Notes: a model not told the origin generated them from the letters alone. 64,000 bases of DNA from Massilia rubra (GCF_011682065.1 NZ_VUYU01000006.1:124001-188000), one strand, 5' to 3'. Counted from the stretch's first letter, positions 25,093 through 37,400 are shown. Numbers and translations: made by a program.

Positions 25093-25132
25093 TCGCGGCG
25101 TGGCGGCCGCATGGATCGCCGCCGCGCTAGCG

Positions 25133-25495
25133 CTATGGCCACGGCGCCGGCATCGGCGGAGTCAGGCCACGCGTTGCCAGGTAATCCTGGCCCCAATTGC
25201 ACATCGCCTCAATGACCGGCGCAAGCGTGGCACCGACGGGCGTCACCTCATACTCCACCATGGGGACCTTGCCGGGGGTGGACCGCTTTGCAATCAAGCC
25301 ATCGGCTTCCAGGTCCCTCAGTTGCTCGGTCAGCACTTTCTGCGTGATGCCGAACATCATCCGGCGCAGCTCGCCCGAGCGCGTCGTGCCTTCCATCAGA
25401 TGGCACAGGATGGCGCATTTCCATTTTCCGCCGATGAGCATGACAGTCGCATCAATCGGGAAGTTGATCGTTCGTTTTGCCATTGTGTTTTTCAT
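25133..25495 (-). CDS. HxlR-family transcriptional regulator
   Basis: A 120-residue winged-helix regulator of the HxlR type. It carries the family pattern VMLIGGKWKCAILCHLMEGTTRSGELRR, then GITQKVLTEQLRDLEADGL and VPMVEYEVTPVG. The ATG at 25495 (or 25483, MAKRTINF) starts it. HxlR proteins respond to reactive electrophiles, aldehydes or quinones. It converges on the NAD(P)H:quinone-reductase-like gene, so a shared stress response is plausible. No operator was identified. Confidence 0.85.
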   Translation of the reverse strand: MKNTMAKRTINFPIDATVMLIGGKWKCAILCHLMEGTTRSGELRRMMFGITQKVLTEQLRDLEADGLIAKRSTPGKVPMVEYEVTPVGATLAPVIEAMCNWGQDYLATRGLTPPMPAPWP

Positions 25496-25833
25496 AGCCG
25501 CGTGACAGAGGCGCGAATGCGCGTTGATGGATTATATCGGCGCGGGCGGGTATCGGCTTGATCGCCGCCGTGTCGGCCGGCGTGACCCTGGCGGGCTTTG
25601 TACGCAATGGACAATATGCGGGTTATAGCCTCGCGGATCGGGCGGGATGAGCTGCGATTGCGTCGCACCGCGTCGGGTCCGATGCTCGCGCAGCGTGGCG
25701 TGATCTGAACAGACGAACGGCTTTGGCAGGCGTGAAACAGATGTGACGATGAAGACCTGCTCGCCAGGCTGGAGCGCTGGGGGTTGACCGTGTCGATGAC
25801 TGCGTCACTAGCCGTGCCGGCGTTCCGCCAATA
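25496..25833. other. Intergenic region without a supported gene
   Basis: Nothing here could be assigned. A short plus-strand reading at about 25540-25648 (containing IGLIAAVSAGVTLAGFVRNG) has no convincing start and stops after about 40 residues; it may be a degraded fragment. The stretch separates the HxlR gene from the toxin-antitoxin pair and contains no obvious repeat. Confidence 0.3.
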
Positions 25834-26130
25834 TCATTTGACGCGCAATAGCGCCTCCACATCCCGCGCGCCGTGCAAAACGCGGACAAGCTCCACCCCA
25901 CTTTTAGTGGGCAAATAGAAGACAACGTAGCGCTCGAAAGGAAAACTTCTCACACCGTGGCTCAGATCCTCACGCAATCGACCAAGATCGGGCTGCTGGG
26001 CCAACAGCTGTATTGTTGCACTCATCCTGCCGATGAAAGCGTCTGCCTGCGTCACACTGTCCTGCGCGATGAAATCCCATATCTCGTCAAGGTCGATCCG
26101 GGCGCGGGGACGGACAGTAACGGCGCCCAT
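25834..26130 (-). CDS. parE: ParE/RelE-family toxin
   Basis: A 98-residue toxin of the RelE/ParE superfamily. It shows the family pattern RPRARIDLDEIWDFIAQDS, LAQQPDLGRLREDL and RSFPFERYVVFYLP, ending in RVLHGARDVEALL. Its ATG follows the antitoxin stop with no gap, the usual operon arrangement. ParE toxins inhibit gyrase, while RelE toxins cut mRNA; the preceding ParD-like antitoxin favours ParE. The pair could stabilise this chromosomal segment or act in stress or phage response. Confidence 0.85.
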   Translation of the reverse strand: MGAVTVRPRARIDLDEIWDFIAQDSVTQADAFIGRMSATIQLLAQQPDLGRLREDLSHGVRSFPFERYVVFYLPTKSGVELVRVLHGARDVEALLRVK

Positions 26131-26400
26131 TCATGCACCGTTTTCTGCCTTGATGGCGCGCCTTGCGTACCCTGCCCGAGTTATCTCGTCGGCATCCCAA
26201 TGTACAGCAGGTCCGCTGCTCAATCCTTCCTCGATATCCTGACGTAGTTGAAGATGCTTTGCCACTCGCGTCTGGTCGTGCTCTTGCATGAGACGCAGAG
26301 CGTCATGGACCACCTCGCTCGCCGATGCGTACATGCCAGACGCAAGCTTTTCGCGCACCATTTGTTCAAACTGCGGCGCTAACGCTATTTTCATGGTCAT
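26131..26400 (-). CDS. parD: ParD-family antitoxin
   Basis: An 89-residue antitoxin with a ribbon-helix-helix N-terminus (MKIALAPQFEQMVREKLASG, YASASEVVHDALRLMQEHD) typical of ParD, and a charged C-terminus that would bind the toxin. I chose ATG 26400 (MTMKIAL); ATG 26394 is equally possible. It is directly upstream of the toxin gene and should repress the operon by binding its promoter. Confidence 0.85.
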   Translation of the reverse strand: MTMKIALAPQFEQMVREKLASGMYASASEVVHDALRLMQEHDQTRVAKHLQLRQDIEEGLSSGPAVHWDADEITRAGYARRAIKAENGA

Positions 26401-26501
26401 TCTGAACTCCCCGGTCACTGATAGGATACGGCATCAATTGTCATTATTTGACATCTGTACGACGAAAAGGTTCACCCCTTGCCTGCCTGTGTCGCCTGAG
26501 A

Positions 26502-27155
26502 TCAATGTTCGATATACACCTTGTCGCGGATGAATTGCAGATGCGCCTTGAAGACGGCGTTTTCTTTCAACGACAGCGAGGGATCGAAAACCAGTTCGCC
26601 GCCATACGCCATCCCCGGTTCGCCGCCCAACTGCGTCTGTCCGCGCGCGGCGAATTTTTGCGCGCCCTGGCGCATGATCACTTTCAAGGTGCTGGAATCA
26701 ATCCCGCCGCCGCAAAAATATTTGTAGGGAACGGTGACTTCGGCGATGCCGTTTTGGTCGAGGTCGGTGACAGTAATGTACTTGGGGAAAAAATTGGCCG
26801 ATGAATCCACGATGGGACAGTCATTCTCATCCTGGATCAGCCATTCGCGGGCCCAGCGGTTGGCTTTGTGCACGTACAGCGAGGCGAACAATTCGTGGAG
26901 TTCCTCCTTGTCGCCCGGCGTGGCATTTCCCGCGCTCGACGACCCGGTGCGCAAGCTGACCACCAGAATGTGCTCGCCGGCGGCATCGACGATGCGCGCC
27001 GCCTTGACCAGCTTGCCCGGCACGGCGATCCGCTCGGCTTTCAGGAACGCGGACGTGACCGGCGCGTGCTGCACGGCGGCATGCGCCGGCAGCGATGCTG
27101 CGAAAAATAACAGCAGGCACAGAGGCAGCACGGAAACGGCGGATTTGATTGGCAT
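26502..27155 (-). CDS. Exported protein of unknown function
   Basis: A 217-residue protein. The start MPIKSAVSVL at 27155 gives a clean Sec signal peptide with a hydrophobic core (LPLCLLLFFAASL) and cleavage after PAHA. The mature part contains ITVTDLDQNGIAEVTVPYKYFCGG, a pattern of integrin-like or FG-GAP-type proteins and of some surface-polysaccharide-associated proteins. I cannot assign a family. An ATG 13 codons earlier (27194) would disturb the signal peptide. It stands alone between the toxin-antitoxin pair and tRNA-Arg. Confidence 0.7.
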   Translation of the reverse strand: MPIKSAVSVLPLCLLLFFAASLPAHAAVQHAPVTSAFLKAERIAVPGKLVKAARIVDAAGEHILVVSLRTGSSSAGNATPGDKEELHELFASLYVHKANRWAREWLIQDENDCPIVDSSANFFPKYITVTDLDQNGIAEVTVPYKYFCGGGIDSSTLKVIMRQGAQKFAARGQTQLGGEPGMAYGGELVFDPSLSLKENAVFKAHLQFIRDKVYIEH

Positions 27156-27264
27156 GATTGAGGTGATATTCGCGAAACGGTGGGCGATGCGCATTTCACG
27201 GAAGTGGAATGGAGGGGCTTACTCTTTTGCTTGTTCGCTGGAACAGGGATACAAGCCGGGAAGA

Positions 27265-27339
27265 TGGTCCGCCTGGAGGGAATCGAACCCCCATGATCGC
27301 TTTAGAAGAGCGAGGTCCTATCCGTTGAACGACAGGCGG
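27265..27339 (-). tRNA. tRNA-Arg (anticodon TCT)
   Basis: The minus strand folds as a cloverleaf: acceptor stem CCGCCTG/CAGGCGG with discriminator A and an encoded CCA, anticodon stem TCGCT/AGCGA around the loop CTTCTAA (anticodon TCT), and a T arm with GGTTCGATTC. It reads AGA codons, which are rare in a genome of this GC content. Confidence 0.93.
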
Positions 27340-27407
27340 TGTTGATCGTAGCGATATCTTACCCGAGCTGAGGGCAATTTTCCGCAAGGAAGAACCCCTG
27401 CGGAAAT

Positions 27408-27439
27408 GAAAACGGGCTGTCAAATGAATGACAGCCCGT
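27408..27439 (-). terminator. Rho-independent terminator after tRNA-Pro
   Basis: An 11-bp perfect stem, ACGGGCTGTCA paired with TGACAGCCCGT (27412-27422 and 27429-27439), is followed on the minus strand by TTTTC. It lies 8 bp past the 3' end of tRNA-Pro. Confidence 0.75.
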
Positions 27440-27447
27440 CTTTAACT

Positions 27448-27524
27448 TGGTCGGAGTACAAGGATTCGAACCTTGGACCCCCTGGTCCCAAACCAGGTGC
27501 GCTACCGGACTGCGCCACACTCCG
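27448..27524 (-). tRNA. tRNA-Pro (anticodon TGG)
   Basis: The minus strand gives acceptor stem CGGAGTG paired with TACTCCG (one G-T pair), encoded CCA, anticodon loop TTTGGGA within CTGG/CCAG pairing (anticodon TGG) and T arm GGTTCGAATCC. It lies upstream of tRNA-Arg on the same strand, but a strong hairpin separates the two, so they are probably transcribed separately. Confidence 0.93.
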
Positions 27525-27681
27525 AAGACATTATTATACGTCGGGGCAATCGCAAACGTCAACGGCACATCGTGAAGTTTTCTGTGAAATGTTGAAAACA
27601 GGAAAACTAGCTTCAAGCACCACGAATCCGCCTGCCGGCGCGTCCATCGACGGACGCGCCCTCCCCGCCGCTACTGCTCGA

Positions 27682-29019
27682 TTACGCCGGCACCTTGTTG
27701 GCAATCCGGCGCGCGGTCGATTCGGCGACCTGCGCGTTCTTCGCTTCGACCATCACGCGGATCAGCGGCTCGGTACCCGATGCGCGGATCAGCACGCGAC
27801 CCGTATCGCCCAGTTCCGCTTCCACGGCTTCTTTCTCGGCCACCATGTCCGGATGCTTGGTCCAGTCGAAACCGGACGGCACCTTCACGTTAATCAAGGT
27901 CTGCGGATACAAGGTCAGTTCCTTGCAGCACTTGTCCAGGCTCTTGCCGCTGCGCTTGAGCGCCGACAGCACTTGCAGCGCGGAGACAATACCGTCGCCG
28001 GTGGTGTGCTTGTCGAGCGCCAGCAAGTGACCCGAGCCTTCGCCGCCGAACAGCCAGCCGTTCTCTTTCATCACTTCCAGCACATAGCGGTCGCCGACCT
28101 TGGCGCGCGCGAAGCCGACGCCGAGTTCCTTGAACGCCACTTCCAGCGCCATGTTCGTCATCAGGGTCCCGACCGCGCCGGCCACCGGGCCGGTCGTCAT
28201 GCGGTCGCGCACCATCACATACAGCAGTTCGTCGCCGTTGTAGATGCGGCCGGCGCCGTCGCACATGACCAGGCGGTCGGCGTCGCCGTCGAGTGCGATG
28301 CCGAGGTCGGCGCGGTGTTCGAGCACGGCCGCGGCCATGGCTTTCGGCGCGGTCGCGCCGAAGCCGTCGTTGATGTTAAAGCCGTTCGGCTTGTTGCCGA
28401 TGGCGATGACTTCCGCGCCCAGCTCGTGGAACACGTGCGGTGCGATATGGTAGGCGGCGCCGTGCGCGCAATCGAGCACGATGCGCAGGCCGCGCAGGTC
28501 CAGCTCGTTCGGGAAGGTGCTCTTGCAAAATTCGATGTAGCGGCCCTTGGCGTCTTCCAGGCGCTTGGCGCGGCCCAGCTTTTCGGCCGGCACGCATTCC
28601 ATCGGCAAGTCGATCATGGCTTCGATTTCTTGCTCGACCGCGTCCGGCAGCTTGGTGCCGTGCTCGGAGAAGAACTTGATGCCGTTGTCCTGGAACGGGT
28701 TGTGCGAAGCGGAAATGACGACACCGGCGGACAGGCGCAGCGCGCGCGTCAGGTAGGCCACGGCCGGGGTCGGCATCGGGCCGGCCAGCATCACGTCCAC
28801 GCCGGCGGCGTTGAAGCCCGCTTCCAGGGCCGATTCGAGCATGTAACCCGAGATCCGGGTGTCCTTGCCGATCAGGACCGTCGGACGACCCGAGGCGGCG
28901 TTGGTTTTGGCCAGGACTTTACCAGCGGCGTAGCCGAGGCGCATCACGAAATCAGGGGTGATCGGCGCCACGCCCACCAGCCCGCGCACACCGTCCGTAC
29001 CGAAATATTTACGTGCCAT
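27682..29019 (-). CDS. glmM: Phosphoglucosamine mutase
   Basis: A 445-residue alpha-D-phosphohexomutase that converts glucosamine-6-phosphate to glucosamine-1-phosphate for UDP-GlcNAc synthesis. It starts [13 protein letters not shown], has the phosphoserine loop ISASHNP (Ser105), the metal-binding DGDADR, the sugar-binding GEGSGH and the phosphate-binding [12 protein letters not shown]. Length and motifs are standard. It follows folP by 10 bp, a common bacterial pairing (ftsH-folP-glmM). Confidence 0.97.
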   Translation of the reverse strand: MARKYFGTDGVRGLVGVAPITPDFVMRLGYAAGKVLAKTNAASGRPTVLIGKDTRISGYMLESALEAGFNAAGVDVMLAGPMPTPAVAYLTRALRLSAGVVISASHNPFQDNGIKFFSEHGTKLPDAVEQEIEAMIDLPMECVPAEKLGRAKRLEDAKGRYIEFCKSTFPNELDLRGLRIVLDCAHGAAYHIAPHVFHELGAEVIAIGNKPNGFNINDGFGATAPKAMAAAVLEHRADLGIALDGDADRLVMCDGAGRIYNGDELLYVMVRDRMTTGPVAGAVGTLMTNMALEVAFKELGVGFARAKVGDRYVLEVMKENGWLFGGEGSGHLLALDKHTTGDGIVSALQVLSALKRSGKSLDKCCKELTLYPQTLINVKVPSGFDWTKHPDMVAEKEAVEAELGDTGRVLIRASGTEPLIRVMVEAKNAQVAESTARRIANKVPA

Positions 29020-29029
29020 GTTTTCTCTT

Positions 29030-29893
29030 TTACTCAGTGATTGAATTAGTTAATGAAGAATGCGTGGTGGCGGCTTGCCACACTTTAAGTGCATCGACTG
29101 TTTCAGTAACATCATGCACGCGCACGATGCGCGCGCCCTGCGCCACCGCAGCCAGTGCGCCGGCAAGACTGCCGGCCAGGCGCTGCTCGACCGGCTTGCC
29201 GGTCACGGCCCCGATCATCGACTTGCGCGACACCCCCGCCAGCACCGGCAAGCCGAGTTCGCGCCCCAGCTTGCCGATGTTGCGCAACAAGGCGTAGTTG
29301 TGTTCCACCGTCTTGCCGAAACCAAAACCCGGATCGATGCAGATGCGCTGGCGTTCGATGCCGATGGCCAGCATGGCCTCGATGCGCTCGCGCAAAAAAT
29401 CCGTCACCTCGCGCACCACGTCGGCGTAGCTTGGGGACTGCTGCATGGTCTGCGGCGAACTTTGCATATGCATCACGCACAGCGCGCAGTCGCTGCCCGC
29501 CACCGCTTCCAGGGCGCCGGGCGCCCGGAAGGCGTTGATATCGTTGATCATGTCGACCCCGGCCAGGATCGCCTCGCGCATCACCTCGGGCTTGTAGGTG
29601 TCGATCGACAAAGGCTTGCCGAGATCGCGCAGCGCATACAGCACCGGCATCACACGGCGCAATTCTTCATCGAGGGCCAGCGCGGGCGCGCCCGGACGGC
29701 TCGATTCGCCGCCGATATCGATCAGGTCGACGCCTTCGCTTACCATTTCTTCGGCGCGCGAGAGGGCAAATTCGAGCGAGCCGAAGCGTCCGCCGTCCGA
29801 AAACGAGTCGGGCGTGACGTTGAGAATGCCCATGACCAGGGGTGTGGCCGCCATATCGAAGCCGAAGCGGCCGCATTGAAAATATTGTCGCAT
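29030..29893 (-). CDS. folP: Dihydropteroate synthase
   Basis: A 287-residue TIM-barrel enzyme of folate synthesis, joining p-aminobenzoate with dihydropterin pyrophosphate; it is the sulfonamide target. Motifs include [24 protein letters not shown], the DINAF loop and SRKSMIG. The ATG at 29893 ([12 protein letters not shown]) fits the usual N-terminus of proteobacterial homologues; ATG 29854 is an alternative. It sits between ftsH and glmM on the same strand, but a terminator lies between it and ftsH. Confidence 0.96.
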   Translation of the reverse strand: MRQYFQCGRFGFDMAATPLVMGILNVTPDSFSDGGRFGSLEFALSRAEEMVSEGVDLIDIGGESSRPGAPALALDEELRRVMPVLYALRDLGKPLSIDTYKPEVMREAILAGVDMINDINAFRAPGALEAVAGSDCALCVMHMQSSPQTMQQSPSYADVVREVTDFLRERIEAMLAIGIERQRICIDPGFGFGKTVEHNYALLRNIGKLGRELGLPVLAGVSRKSMIGAVTGKPVEQRLAGSLAGALAAVAQGARIVRVHDVTETVDALKVWQAATTHSSLTNSITE

Positions 29894-29925
29894 TGCGTTT
29901 ACATCATGATGTTAATCGATCGACC

Positions 29926-29961
29926 ATAAAAAATGCCGCTCAGTCTTGTCTGAACGGCATT
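29926..29961 (-). terminator. Terminator after ftsH
   Basis: Stem AATGCCGTTCAG/CTGAGCGGCATT (one mismatch pair) on the minus strand is followed by a run of six T. It lies about 30 bp past the ftsH stop and 33 bp before the folP start, so folP-glmM may need its own promoter or depend on read-through. Confidence 0.75.
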
Positions 29962-29990
29962 ATATACAAGCTTGCAAGAATCGGAGAGAT

Positions 29991-31880
<1,890 letters not shown>

Positions 31881-32072
31881 GAAAACTCCTTCGATGCAGG
31901 CGCATCTTTTTACCGATTTTAGAACGCCGATTTTACTCGCAATAAGCAGGCGGTGCCACGCACGCCCCGCTGCCGGGCTGAAAAACTACTGAAAAGCCAT
32001 GAAAATCAGGCAACTCTTACCCAATTTCCATGCCTTTTGCGGCTTTCCTTGGCTGATGTGCGGCTAAACCCA

Positions 32073-32759
32073 TCAAATATCAAGGGGAGATTCGTCTTCC
32101 AGTGCGGTATTCTTGTCGGTAGGATTTTTCAGTCCCTTGCCAACAAGGAAAATTTCGGACGATTTATCACGGCTGGCCTTCGGCTTGATCTGCTTGACGA
32201 CCTTGAACTCGGCACGGAACTTCTCCACGACCTGGCTGAAACCCATGTCTTTAAAACACTTGACGACCAGCGCGCCGGACGGTTTCATGTGGAATTGCGA
32301 AAATTCGATGGCGAGGTCGATCAGGTGTTCCATGCGGGCCGAATCGGCCGTGGGGATACCCGACAGGTTGGGCGCCATGTCCGACAGCACCAGGTCGCAT
32401 TTGCGGCCGGCCAGGATGGTGTCGAGCTGGCGCAAAATGCGCGCCTCGCGGAAGTCGCCAAGGATAAAATGCATGTCGGCGATCGGCTCCATCGGCAGCA
32501 TGTCGAGGCCGATGATGGTGCCGTTGATGCCGCCGCCATCCTTGCCGGCCAGCTTGCGCCGCACGTACTGGCCCCAGCTGCCCGGGGTGCAGCCGAGGTC
32601 GACGATGACCTGGCCCGATTTGATCAGCTTTTCGCTCTCGTCGATTTCCTTGAGCTTGTAAGCGGCGCGTGCACGGTAACCCTCTTTCTGCGCTAACTTC
32701 ACGTAGGGGTCGTTTATGTGGTCGTGCAACCAGTTTTTGTTTAATTTGTTCTTTGCCAT
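32073..32759 (-). CDS. rlmE: 23S rRNA 2'-O-ribose methyltransferase RlmE
   Basis: A 228-residue SAM-dependent methyltransferase (FtsJ/RrmJ) that modifies U2552 of 23S rRNA. It starts [14 protein letters not shown], has the [12 protein letters not shown] segment with the catalytic Lys, SAM motif [23 protein letters not shown] with the catalytic Asp, and VVKCFKD with the second Lys. It is slightly longer than the E. coli protein (209) because of an acidic tail. It is divergent from yhbY with a 41-bp promoter region and upstream of ftsH. Confidence 0.95.
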   Translation of the reverse strand: MAKNKLNKNWLHDHINDPYVKLAQKEGYRARAAYKLKEIDESEKLIKSGQVIVDLGCTPGSWGQYVRRKLAGKDGGGINGTIIGLDMLPMEPIADMHFILGDFREARILRQLDTILAGRKCDLVLSDMAPNLSGIPTADSARMEHLIDLAIEFSQFHMKPSGALVVKCFKDMGFSQVVEKFRAEFKVVKQIKPKASRDKSSEIFLVGKGLKNPTDKNTALEDESPLDI

Positions 32760-32800
32760 TCGCGTAGAATACTGCTTTTAAAGGATTATCTAAAAATATT

Positions 32801-33271
32801 ATGCAAAAACTTACCCCCGTCGAGCGCAGCGCACTGCGCGCTGAAGCGCATGCGCTCAAGCCAGTCGTCATCATCGGCGAAGCGGGTCTGACGCCTGCCG
32901 TGATCAAAGAGATCTCGGCCAGCCTCGACTCGCACGGCCTGATCAAGGTCCGCGTGTTCGGCGACGACCGCGCCATGCGCGCAGAAATCTACGACAACAT
33001 CTGTACCGAGCTCGATGCGGCTCCGGTGCAACACATCGGCAAACTGCTGGTCATTTACCGTCCCAAAGTGGAAGTGGTGAAAGAACGCAGCAGCAAGTCG
33101 GGTAAAGGAATGCGCGAAGTTACCATTGTTAAAGCGAGCGCAAGCGGTACCAAGCGTCCGTCCGTGACCAAGGTCATGATCAAAGGCAATGAGCGTGTGA
33201 CGGAAGGCGGCACCATCAAGCGCGCCAAGCCGCGCCAGACCAGCCCTAAGAAAGGCGCGCTGGGGAAATAA
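32801..33271 (+). CDS. yhbY: CRM-domain RNA-binding protein YhbY
   Basis: A 156-residue protein whose first 95 residues form a CRM domain (MQKLTPVERSALRAEAHALK, VVIIGEAGLTP, HGLIKVRVFGDDR), which associates with pre-50S ribosomal particles. The usual protein is about 97 residues; this one adds about 60 basic residues (Lys/Arg/Ser/Thr-rich) that could bind RNA. It is divergent from rlmE, another ribosome-assembly gene, as is common in proteobacteria. Confidence 0.92.
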   Translation: MQKLTPVERSALRAEAHALKPVVIIGEAGLTPAVIKEISASLDSHGLIKVRVFGDDRAMRAEIYDNICTELDAAPVQHIGKLLVIYRPKVEVVKERSSKSGKGMREVTIVKASASGTKRPSVTKVMIKGNERVTEGGTIKRAKPRQTSPKKGALGK

Positions 33272-33288
33272 TCCCCGCGTTGCCTAAC

Positions 33289-33374
33289 CGTCATTCCCGC
33301 GCAGGCGGGAATCCAAGTCTGTCGAGCCGACGAGTGCCTTGATAACTTGGGTTCCCGCCTCCGCGGGAACGACG
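33289..33374. repeat. Long inverted repeat, dispersed copy 1 of 3
   Basis: Arms CGTCATTCCCGCGCAGGCGG and CCGCCTCCGCGGGAACGACG flank a loop of about 30 bases; the inner arm extensions (AATCCAAG and CTTGGGTT) also pair. The same element recurs at 46604-46695 and 55201-55291. It lies between yhbY and the DUF4149 gene, which converge here, so transcripts from both sides could end in it. This copy is the most diverged. Confidence 0.8.
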
Positions 33375-33425
33375 AGGATAGCGGCCGAAACGACGTGGCT
33401 GTGACGCGACCTGTAGGAATCCAGG

Positions 33426-33875
33426 TTACTGTCTCGGGTTCTTGAACACCAGCACCGCCGCCAGCACGCTCTGTATCAAATACAACACCATCGACACCCC
33501 GTGCAGCATGCCGAACTGCTTGCGCGCGGCCGCTTCCATCACGCCGCCCGGCGCCGCTTCTTTTAACTGAGCCATCATCGGCCCCAGTCCCAGCGTACTG
33601 GCCGCCATCAAGGCCAACATCGACCCCACCACCAGCAACAGCATGCGCCGCCGCTTGGCATCGACGCCCTTGTCCAGCGCCAGCAACACCAGCAGCCCCA
33701 CGCCGCACACCAGCGACACCATCGCTTCGGCCCTGAACATGCTGCCGGCAATGGTCCCCGCCAGCACGCTGTCGGACAGGGTGCGGAACAAGGTCGGGGC
33801 TACCAGGTAGCCCACCGTCCACAAACTGCCCGCCCACGCCGTCACCAGCAGCAGGCGGGCGCGCGCCAGCAGCAT
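33426..33875 (-). CDS. DUF4149-type membrane protein
   Basis: A 149-residue protein with four predicted membrane helices (SLWTVGYLVAPTLF, MVSLVCGVGLLVLLAL, RMLLLVVGSMLALMAAS, MVLYLIQSVLAAVLVF). The pattern of helices and the GYLVAPTLF segment match the DUF4149 family commonly next to greA in betaproteobacteria. Function is unknown. It overlaps the greA stop by 1 bp and is probably co-transcribed with it. Confidence 0.82.
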   Translation of the reverse strand: MLLARARLLLVTAWAGSLWTVGYLVAPTLFRTLSDSVLAGTIAGSMFRAEAMVSLVCGVGLLVLLALDKGVDAKRRRMLLLVVGSMLALMAASTLGLGPMMAQLKEAAPGGVMEAAARKQFGMLHGVSMVLYLIQSVLAAVLVFKNPRQ

Positions 33876-34354
33876 CAGATGTACTTGACTTCGAGGATTT
33901 CGTATTCGCGCGGGCCGGATGGCGCCTGCACTTCCACCACGTCGCCGGCGTACTTGCCGATCAAGGCGCGCGCGATCGGCGAGGTGACCGACACTTTATT
34001 GAGCTTCAAGTCCGCTTCGTCCAGGCCGACGATCTGGTAGGTCACCTTGGTGCCGTTATCCAGGTCTTCCAGGTCGACGGTGGAGGCGAACACCACGCGC
34101 CCTTCGGCGTCCAGGGTGGTCGGATCGATGATCTGCGCGGCGCCCAATTTGCCTTCCAGCTCCGCGATGCGGCCTTCGACGAATGCCTGGCGCTCCTTGG
34201 CGGCGTCGTATTCGGCGTTCTCGGACAAATCGCCATGCGAGCGCGCCTCGGCGATCGCGTCGATCACAATGCGGCGCTCCTTGGTCTTGAGCTGATGCAG
34301 CTCGTCCTTGAGCAGTTCGGCGCCGTATTTGGTAAGTGGAACTGATGTGTTCAT
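33875..34354 (-). CDS. greA: Transcription elongation factor GreA
   Basis: A 159-residue protein of standard length. The N-terminal coiled coil contains GDLSENAEYDAAKERQAFVEGRI, with the acidic tip residues that enter the RNA polymerase channel and promote cleavage of backtracked RNA. The C-terminal FKBP-like domain ends YEILEVKYI. It lies downstream of carAB behind a strong terminator, so it likely has its own promoter in the 34355-34386 stretch. Confidence 0.97.
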   Translation of the reverse strand: MNTSVPLTKYGAELLKDELHQLKTKERRIVIDAIAEARSHGDLSENAEYDAAKERQAFVEGRIAELEGKLGAAQIIDPTTLDAEGRVVFASTVDLEDLDNGTKVTYQIVGLDEADLKLNKVSVTSPIARALIGKYAGDVVEVQAPSGPREYEILEVKYI

Positions 34355-34380
34355 GTCGTATTCGCGTTTCTACTGAAAAG

Positions 34381-34429
34381 TGAAAACCACAGGGCGCGCG
34401 CCGGATGCTTCCCGTCGCGCGCCCTGTGG
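34381..34429 (-). terminator. Strong terminator after carAB
   Basis: A 14-bp stem, CCACAGGGCGCGCG paired with CGCGCGCCCTGTGG (34387-34400 and 34416-34429), is followed on the minus strand by TTTTCACTTTTC. It sits between the carB stop (34450) and the greA start (34354). Confidence 0.85.
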
Positions 34430-34449
34430 TCAGGGGTACTGCGTGCCGC

Positions 34450-37400
34450 TTAGTTTAAGGTTTTATGCAGGCCTTGTAAATCGTAGACCCGCAACTCGTC
34501 GAGATGACGCATGCCTTCGACCGCAGCCTCCGCACCCGCTATTGTAGTGTATGTCGTCACGCGCGCGGCCAAAGCTGAAATCCGGATCTGGCGCGAGTCG
34601 ACAATCGCACTGCGTTTTTCTTCGACCGTGTTGATCACCAGCGCGATCTCGTGGTTCTTGATCATGTCGACGATGTGCGGACGGCCTTCGATCATCTTGT
34701 TGACGGCCTGGCATGGAATGCCCGCCGCGGTGATCACCGCCGCCGTGCCCTTGGTCGCGACGACCTGGAAGCCCATCGACTGCAGGTCGCGCGCCACTTT
34801 CACCGCGCGCGGCTTGTCCGAGCCCTTCACCGACAGGAACACCTTGCCCGATTCGGGCAGCTTGACGCCGGCGCCCATCTGCGACTTGACGAACGCTTCG
34901 CCGAAGGTCATGCCCACGCCCATGACTTCACCGGTGGACTTCATCTCGGGTCCGAGAATGGTGTCCACGCCAGGGAATTTCACGAACGGGAACACGGCTT
35001 CCTTCACGCTGTAGAACGGCGGCACGACTTCGGTGGTGATGCCCTGCGACTCCAAGGTCTGGCCGACCATGCAACGGGCCGCGATCTTGGCCAGTTGCAG
35101 GCCGGTCGCTTTCGACACGAACGGCACCGTGCGCGAAGCACGCGGGTTCACTTCCAGCACGAAGACCGTGTCAGTCATCACGCCATCGACTTCCGTCTTC
35201 TGGATCGCGAACTGCACGTTCATCAGGCCGATCACGTTCAAGCCCTTGGCCATCAGCGAGGTCTGGCGCTTGAGTTCATCGATGGTCTCTTGCGAGAGCG
35301 AATACGGCGGCAGCGAACAGGCCGAGTCGCCCGAGTGCACGCCGGCCTGCTCGATGTGCTCCATCACGCCGCCAATAAAGGTGGTTTCGCCGTCGGAGAT
35401 GCAGTCGACGTCGACCTCAATGGCGTCGTTCAGGAAGCGGTCCAGCAGCACCGGCGAATCGTGCGATACCTTGACCGCTTCGCGCATGTAGCGTTCCAGG
35501 TCGCGCTGTTCGTGCACGATTTCCATGGCCCGCCCGCCCAGCACGTACGATGGACGCACCACCAGCGGATAACCGATTTCCTGCGCCAGCGCCAGTGCTT
35601 CAGGCTCGGTGCGCGCGGTGCGGTTAGGCGGCTGGCGCAAGCCCATTTTTTGCAGCATCTGCTGGAAGCGCTCGCGGTCTTCGGCCGCGTCGATCATGTC
35701 GGGCGAGGTGCCGATGATCGGCACGCCGTTCGCTTCCAGGTCGAGCGCGAGTTTCAATGGCGTCTGGCCGCCGTACTGCACGATCACGCCGACCGGTTTT
35801 TCGATGGCGACGATCTCCAAGACGTCTTCCAGGGTCAGCGACTCGAAATACAGGCGGTCCGAGGTATCGTAGTCGGTCGAGACGGTTTCGGGATTGCAGT
35901 TGACCATGATGGTCTCGTAGCCGTCTTCGCGCATCGCCAGCGCCGCGTGCACGCAGCAGTAATCGAATTCGATACCCTGGCCGATGCGGTTCGGGCCACC
36001 GCCCAGCACCATGATCTTTTTCTTGTCGCTCGGGTTGGACTCGCACTCTTCGTCATACGTCGAGTACATGTACGCGGTGTCGGTCGAAAATTCGGCCGCG
36101 CAGGTATCGACCCGCTTGTACACCGGACGGATGCCCATCGCATGGCGCGTCTCGCGCACCACTTTGTCGCTCGTGTGCAAGAGAAAAGCCAGGCGGCGGT
36201 CCGAGAAGCCTTTTTGCTTCAGTTTGTACAGGGTCGGCTTGTCGATCGATTCGAGCTTTTGATTGTCGAGCCACAGTTCGATGTCGACGATTTCCTTGAT
36301 CTGCACCAGGAACCACGGATCGATGTGGGTCAGCTGATGCACTTCTTCCAGCGTAAAGCCCTGGGCAAAGGCGTCGCCCACGTACCAGATGCGGTCCGGG
36401 CCGGGTTCGCCCAGTTCTTCTTCGATCTTTTCGCGGTCGCGCGTTTTCTCGTTCAGGCCATCGACGCCCACTTCCAGGCCGCGCAGGGCCTTCTGGAACG
36501 ATTCCTGGAAGGTGCGGCCAATCGCCATGACTTCACCGACGGACTTCATCTGGGTGGTCAGGTGATGGTCGGCAGCCGGGAATTTTTCGAACGTGAAGCG
36601 CGGGATCTTGACCACGACGTAGTCGATCGACGGTTCGAACGAGGCTGGCGTGGCGCCGCCGGTGATTTCGTTGCGCAGCTCGTCGAGCGTGAAGCCCACC
36701 GCCAGCTTGGCCGCGATTTTCGCGATCGGGAAACCGGTCGCTTTCGAGGCCAGCGCGGACGAACGCGACACGCGCGGATTCATTTCGATGACGATCATGC
36801 GGCCGTCAGCCGGGTTGATCGCGAACTGCACGTTCGAGCCGCCCGTGTCGACGCCGATCTCGCGCAGCACCGCCAGGGAGGCGTTACGCATGATCTGGTA
36901 TTCCTTGTCGGTCAGGGTCTGGGCCGGCGCCACGGTGATCGAGTCGCCCGTGTGCACGCCCATGGCGTCCAGGTTTTCGATCGAGCAGATGATGATGCAG
37001 TTGTCCGCCTTGTCGCGCACCACTTCCATCTCGTACTCTTTCCAGCCGATCAGGGACTCTTCGATCAGCAGTTCCTTGGTCGGCGACGCTTCCAGGCCGC
37101 GCTTGCAGATGGTCTCGAATTCTTCTTCGTTGTAGGCGATGCCGCCGCCTGTGCCGCCCATGGTGAACGAGGGACGGATAATGGTCGGAAAACCCATCTC
37201 GCGCTGCACGGCCCACGATTCTTCCATCGAGTGCGCCACGCCGGAACGCGCCGAACCGAGACCGATCTTGGTCATCGCTTGCTTGAACTTGGAGCGGTCT
37301 TCGGCCTTGTCGATGGCTTCCGGCGAGGCGCCGATCAGCTCCACGTTGTATTGTTTGAGCACGCCGTTGTTGTGCAGGTCGAGCGCGCAGTTGAGCGCGG

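Noticed and set aside
27265-27524. Integration site of a genomic island at the tRNA genes
   Set aside because: No integrase gene and no duplicated tRNA 3' end were found on either side.
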